64,000 bases of DNA, from assembly GCA_019096065.1 (NCBI GenBank), contig JAGUCH010000004.1, positions 2,170,001 to 2,234,000 on the forward strand. Direction: 5' to 3'. The number at the start of each line of letters is the position of its first letter. Position 1 is the stretch's first letter. The notes below the pieces were generated by a model. That model was not told where the DNA came from. It saw only the letters and a program-made list of their open reading frames with translations, and searched no databases. The translations under genes and the position numbers were made by a program. Positions 58,340 to 64,000 of this stretch are shown here, piece after piece. This DNA is from Paracyclopina nana. Taxonomy: Eukaryota; Arthropoda; Copepoda; Cyclopoida; Cyclopettidae.

Positions 58340-59287
58340 TTATAGCGCAGGGCGGCCTTTCAAAGACTTGAGGAAAAACAAACAACTTGAGAATTATGAA
58401 AGTTTCACCTGCATGCAGCAGTTAGCATTTATTTATTTTGAGATCACTAGCTAAAAAATGCTCAGCAGAAGATGCTTTTCAACTAGATGTAATTTAGCAC
58501 TGTACAAGTTGTGGGAGAAAAGCAGCTTTCCTGACCGAGACTTTTTATGGCCACTCGACCTTGACAATAGTTATACGTACTTAGTGAATTACTTATATTT
58601 ATAACCTTACCTCAATTTTTCTCATTTTACCTTTTCTAATCAAATTCACCAAGGTTTGCTTTTGATGACCTCATTCAATGCAAAAAAGAGTGGTATTAAA
58701 AGCAACATTTATATAACTATACTCAAAACATAATAATTGGTATACGTATTTGCTTAAAAGTTAAAAATGAGCAATTTATTATTGTAATAGTATACCCATA
58801 TTTATATGTACGACCCGTCTGAATGGTCTATTGAGGATAAGCTTTCTAAGTTCCGAACCTGTAAAATCATCAGAATTGTTAATGAAGACTTGTTCAAATA
58901 AATATCGAAATTTTTTTATCCCTTTAGTTGCCTCATGATAATAAGCTAGCTCTTGGTCTACTCATACCTATTTAGCATTGGTAATGGTTAAGAGGGATTT
59001 CAAAGGGTCAAAATAGTAATAATTTCCAGGATTTTGGCGTTGAGAATCAACTTCAATCAAGGCAAATGAAAGAAAAAAAATGCTTCAAATAAATTAATTA
59101 ACAAGAATGTTCATACTGGTTAATACCAGCAGCGCTACCAGACATCTTCTATAATTCGGCTTTTAATGGCTTCAACTCTACATCTTTTCGTGAATGTGAT
59201 CTGGCAACACTGAAAGTATCAAAACAAAAATGTAAACATTGCTTCAAAGCCATGAATGGTTAACTTTGAGATTTCATAATTGAAAAC
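58340..59287. other. Shared upstream region of SETD7-like gene and XPNPEP3
   Basis: AT-rich spacer between divergent start codons, without exons. Near XPNPEP3 two motifs resemble arthropod TATA-less promoter elements: CAGCGCTACC at 59130-59139 (like the fly CAKCNCTRNY motif) and TGGCAACACTG at 59202-59212 (like Motif 1, YGGTCACACTR). Confidence 0.45.
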
Positions 59288-60832
59288 ATGCTGACTTTGC
59301 TGAAGCAATTGCAACTTGCCGCTAATATCGGCAAGTCATTGTCATCGTTTCCTCCTCACCTGCAATCTTTGGTCAACAGTCCTTTTGAGACTCCAACAAA
59401 ATTCGACTTGTCCCTCAATAATGGCGGTCTAAACAAGGATGACTTTTCGCAGCGGCGAGTCAAATTGTCGGAAAAGCTCGCCGAGTCTTCGCCCATGACT
59501 GGACTTCCAAAAAAGCCGGATGTCAAAGAGGCTGAACGACTGTCAAGGCAACATTTGGTTGTCATTCCCTCATCCCAAAGGAAATACATGGTAGACAAGA
59601 TTCCATATGTGTTTCGACAAGCTACAGACTTCCGCTATTTGACAGGCAGCAAGAACCACAATTCAGCCTTGGTGTTGCGCTTTGATGGAGCTCTCGAGGA
59701 AATCACTTCAACTCTGGTCTTGCCTCAAGATGATCCGCGTGAGGAGAAATGGGAAGGAGTCCACATGAAGCCTGATGAGGCCTGTGAGATCTTCGGAGTC
59801 GATCAAGCCATCCACATGGATGATTTGCCAACGCTGCTGGACTTGCACAAAAGCCAGAGTAATCTGCTTTTGTGGTACGACTACCTGAACCCAACTCACA
59901 GCCATATTCACAGATCTCTGATGAGATTCATAGAAGGACACAAGATTCAACCTGTCCACTCTCCAAGATACATGACTCAACAGTTGAGGGTGATCAAAAG
60001 CCCGAAGGAAATCGAAATCATGCGGAGAAGCTGCCTGGTCGGGGCTCAAGCATTGGCAGCTGCTATCAAGTCTACATCAAGTCACCAATCCGAGGCTGAG
60101 ATATTTGCCAAAATTGACTACGAATCCAGGATGCGCGGAGCTGACTACTTGGCCTATCCTCCAGTCGTTGCGTATGGGGATCACGCAAACACGATCCATT
60201 ACACTGCCAATACCCTGGCCAAGTTTCAGGAGAAAAAGATGATCCTTGTGGATGCTGGCTGTGATTATGGGGGATATGCGAGTGACATCACCAGAACGTG
60301 GCCCATTTCTGGCAAATATTCACCCAGCCAGAAATTGGTGTACGAAGCAGTTCTTGACATTCAAGAGAAAATCATCTCGTGCCTGACGCTTGAGCCTGGC
60401 AAAGAGACAGTTGACAACTTGTACAAGCGAATGCAATTGCACCTGGGCCAAAAGCTGGCTGAGCTTGGTCTGGTGAGCCAAGAAGTGGCCAATGACGAGT
60501 CAAGGCTGAGTGAGGCCTGCACGGAATTTTGCCCCCACCACGTGTCGCACTATCTTGGCATGGATGTACATGACACCAATCTCATCTCCAGAAACATTCC
60601 CTTGGAGGAGGGCATGATCATCACCGTGGAGCCTGGGATTTACATGCCTCTTCGCAGCAGCTTATTTAGCAAATATTTGCCCCAAGTGCCTGATCACTTT
60701 CGTGGGATTGGTGTGAGAATTGAAGATGATGTGCTCATCACCAAGGACAGTCAAAGCAATAAATTGACTTGTGAAATTTTAAGCAGGGCTTGCCCCAAAT
60801 CATTGGAGGACATCGAGGCTCTCGTGAATTGA
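59288..60832 (+). CDS. XPNPEP3: Mitochondrial Xaa-Pro aminopeptidase 3
   Basis: A single 514-codon exon, unusual beside multi-exon neighbours. The first residues (MLTLLKQLQLAANIGK) are a plausible mitochondrial targeting peptide. The N-terminal aminopeptidase-P domain has YVFRQATDFRYLTG and VLPQDDPREEKWEG. The C-terminal pita-bread metalloprotease domain has all metal ligands: Asp in VDAGCDYGG, Asp in ASDITRTWP, His in HHVSHYLGMDVHD, Glu in TVEPGIY and Glu in VRIEDD. It removes N-terminal residues preceding proline, two Mn ions per site. The length is that of the human enzyme (507). The stop codon is only 21 bases from the TSFM start. Confidence 0.96.
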   Translation: MLTLLKQLQLAANIGKSLSSFPPHLQSLVNSPFETPTKFDLSLNNGGLNKDDFSQRRVKLSEKLAESSPMTGLPKKPDVKEAERLSRQHLVVIPSSQRKYMVDKIPYVFRQATDFRYLTGSKNHNSALVLRFDGALEEITSTLVLPQDDPREEKWEGVHMKPDEACEIFGVDQAIHMDDLPTLLDLHKSQSNLLLWYDYLNPTHSHIHRSLMRFIEGHKIQPVHSPRYMTQQLRVIKSPKEIEIMRRSCLVGAQALAAAIKSTSSHQSEAEIFAKIDYESRMRGADYLAYPPVVAYGDHANTIHYTANTLAKFQEKKMILVDAGCDYGGYASDITRTWPISGKYSPSQKLVYEAVLDIQEKIISCLTLEPGKETVDNLYKRMQLHLGQKLAELGLVSQEVANDESRLSEACTEFCPHHVSHYLGMDVHDTNLISRNIPLEEGMIITVEPGIYMPLRSSLFSKYLPQVPDHFRGIGVRIEDDVLITKDSQSNKLTCEILSRACPKSLEDIEALVN

Positions 60833-60853
60833 TCAGATTCTTTATCTTCCAGA
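60833..60853 (+). promoter_or_regulatory. Acceptor-like tract directly before the TSFM start codon
   Basis: The 21-bp spacer ends TTCTTTATCTTCCAG then A, then ATGATG. A pyrimidine tract plus CAG one base before an ATG, right behind another stop codon, looks like a trans-splice acceptor in an operon, or the acceptor of a 5' UTR intron. It also contains TTCTTT, resembling the TCT initiator of translation-machinery genes. Confidence 0.45.
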
Positions 60854-61945
60854 ATGATGTTGAGACGGTTGATTTTTTCCACTTCCTCCAGAGGATTTCG
60901 TACGAGTTCAATAGCACTGGTAAATAGTCAAGCAAAAAAGGGGCCTGCGTCACCTCTTGGGGAGCTACGAAAAAAATCTGGCTACTCACTGACTTTGTGC
61001 AAAAAGGCTTTGGCTGCCAACGATCAAAATGTGGAGAAGGCCTTCGCCTGGCTGCAGGTTAATTTCATCATTTACTTTGAAAAATCAAAAATTAGTTTCA
61101 GCCGTTTGTAGGAGCAAGCTCAAGCTCAAGGGTGGAGTAAAGCCAATAAGTTGGAGGGTAGAGCCACAGTCCAGGGCCTGATTGGAATACAGGTTCAAGA
61201 CAGGCATGCAGCTATGGTGGAGCTCAACTGTGAGACAGACTTTGTGGCCAGAAATAAGCAGTTCCTCTCCCTACTTGACGAAGTCACTGCTCTCAACCTG
61301 AAAGCTGCTCAAGGCTTGAGTGGTGCTTCGAATGAGCCAATTGTTCTGAAACATCTGGAGAAAGAGCAGGTGGACCAGATTGAACACAAGGAGGGGAAAA
61401 CTCTTGTGGATCTCATTGCTTTGAATATTGGTCAAATTGGAGAGAACATAGCTGCGAAAAAGTCCACTGTGTGCATAGCTGTTGACCCGAACACCCATTT
61501 AATCGGATTTACTCATCCCTCAGGGAATGTCAACTCGGTCGGCCTTTCATATGGAAAGTACGGCGTGTTGATGGCTCTTCAGAAGGATCCCAATGCGGAT
61601 GTTAATCCCGAGGGCCAAAGCCTGCAACTAATTGGAAGACAGCTATGCCAGCATGTCATAGGCATGAATCCCTCCAAGATTGGAAATCTTGATGATCCCT
61701 CCACTTGGCCACAGAAGAAGAAGGAAGCCGAGCCCGTGAAGGAAGAAGAGAAAAAGCCCACTCAAGAGGAGGGTGACAATCCTTATGGCGAATTTGATGA
61801 CACTGTCACTGAAGTCATTGACTTCTCCGAGCAAGAAATGATTCACCAGCCTTTCCTCTTGGACTCTGACAGGCTAGTCCGTGATATCTTGATAGAGGCT
61901 GGCTTGAGCATTAAGTCATTTGTCCGCTATGAAGTTGGCCAATAA
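60854..61945 (+). CDS. TSFM: Mitochondrial elongation factor Ts
   Basis: Two exons, 60854-61057 and 61112-61945 (54-bp intron, phase 0), encode 345 residues. The basic, Ser/Arg-rich start (MMLRRLIFSTSSRGFRTSS) is a mitochondrial presequence. The EF-Ts UBA-like domain reads LGELRKKSGYSLTLCKKAL, and the core signature is VELNCETDFVARN. EF-Ts recycles EF-Tu from GDP to GTP form in organelle translation. A lysine/glutamate-rich insert (KKKEAEPVKEEEKKP) lies before the last helix. The stop codon lies inside the poly(A) signal (CCAATAAAC). The gene is co-directional with XPNPEP3 and converges on RSL24D1, 70 bases away. Confidence 0.95.
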
Positions 61946-62015
61946 ACACTGCTGGAGCTTTCCAAAAGTTAACTGGATCTTTATTGTACAAAGCAGAATG
62001 CATAATATAGTGTAC

Positions 62016-62730
62016 TCAATTCTCTTCCATCTCTTGATCGGCTTCAACTTCAGTGACGATTTTCGCCACTTTCTTCCTGGTAGCTGGGACAGCCTTCAAG
62101 GCCTTGATGTTCAGGGAAGTATCCAAATCTTGTTGCTCCTCATCTTCTTCCATCTCGTCATCAAGCTCCATTTCTTTGGCAGCTCGTTTCATGCCAACAG
62201 CTGGAGATTTGATAAGCGCAAGATCTCTCTGGACTTCCTTCACGTCCTTCATTCTCTCAATTGCTCTGGCCTTTCGTTGCCTTTCACGAATGTAGTGAGC
62301 TTGCCTCTTTTCCTTGATTTCTTCTACTCTTTTCATGGCTTCGACTGCAATTAAAAAGGCGAAAAGTTAGACTCTGTAACTATAGATTTCATGAGAGGCT
62401 CTTACTTGTTTGAGTCCACAGTTCTCGACTATATTTCACTGGCTCATTTCTACGCTTTTCAAACTCGAATGAAGGGTCCACCGCCAGCTCTTTGCCGGCA
62501 CTCTTTCTGAACGCCTTCGTCCATTTTGCTTTCCTTGGGTTCTTCTTCTTCTTGAAATTCTTGTGACATTTTGAACGGCAGAACTTGAAAATCTAAATGG
62601 CGAACTGTGAGTTAACTTTAAAATGTTGTTGGTGCACGCTTCCTCATACCTTGCAATCGTTGCGAACAAAGTGAATGCCTTTGCCCGGATACACTGGGGA
62701 TCCGCAGAAGAAGCACTTTTCGACCCTCAT
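62016..62730 (-). CDS. RSL24D1: Ribosome biogenesis protein RLP24
   Basis: Three exons (62650-62730, 62406-62592, 62016-62344), phases 0 and 1, give 198 residues. The start [18 protein letters not shown], followed by [22 protein letters not shown], is the L24e zinc ribbon and core. A basic coiled segment ([22 protein letters not shown]) and an acidic tail follow. The protein holds the eL24 site on nucleolar pre-60S particles and recruits the AAA-ATPase Drg1/SPATA5. AATAAA on the minus strand (61980-61985) lies 30 bases past the stop. Confidence 0.95.

Positions 62731-64000
<1,270 letters not shown>

Overview
The window is nuclear DNA of an animal, most likely an arthropod and probably a crustacean. 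It carries a Rebers-Riddiford (chitin_bind_4) cuticle-protein gene with the usual tiny first exon, a BTB zinc-finger gene, spliceosomal introns of about 50 bp to 13 kb, AATAAA poly(A) signals, and several families of short inverted-repeat transposons plus a BEL/Pao retroelement. Nothing suggests bacteria or an organelle. Exons were placed by hand from GT/GC..AG borders, reading phase and family similarity, and all internal phases agree unless stated.

Layout. 0-15 kb: clarin-like membrane protein (+), a solitary tRNA-3'-half-like block, a degraded foldback element, a cuticle protein (+) converging on a small LITAF-domain gene (-), a tandem repeat, a BTB/two-C2H2 transcription factor (-), a CpG-dense stretch with an E2F-type palindrome, and a long gene-poor interval with a Tourist/Harbinger-type MITE. 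15-38 kb: one 17-exon gene for a tandem-domain protein tyrosine phosphatase with damaged active sites. Its introns hold a foldback MITE with TA repeats, an ~11.9-kb BEL/Pao element with visually identical LTRs, and a second foldback MITE.

38-50 kb: an SLC25 carrier (-), a small atypical homeobox gene (+), TOM40 (-), an unresolved coding-looking block, an IQSEC-type Arf GEF (+) and a divergent alpha-tubulin (-). 50-64 kb: a Helentron/HINE-like element, FNBP4 (-), a hAT-type MITE, a 15-bp satellite that flips orientation, a SETD7-like gene with one frame break (-), XPNPEP3 and TSFM in the same direction only 21 bp apart, RSL24D1 (-), and an hnRNP A-type gene with three RRMs that runs off the end.

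Most genes are unrelated housekeeping or developmental genes rather than one pathway. TOM40, XPNPEP3, TSFM and the carrier are mitochondrial. The most unusual points are the probable pseudophosphatase, the extra 3' ORFs of the BEL element, the atypical homeodomain, the duplicated RRM, and the XPNPEP3-TSFM junction with an acceptor-like AG immediately before the second ATG.
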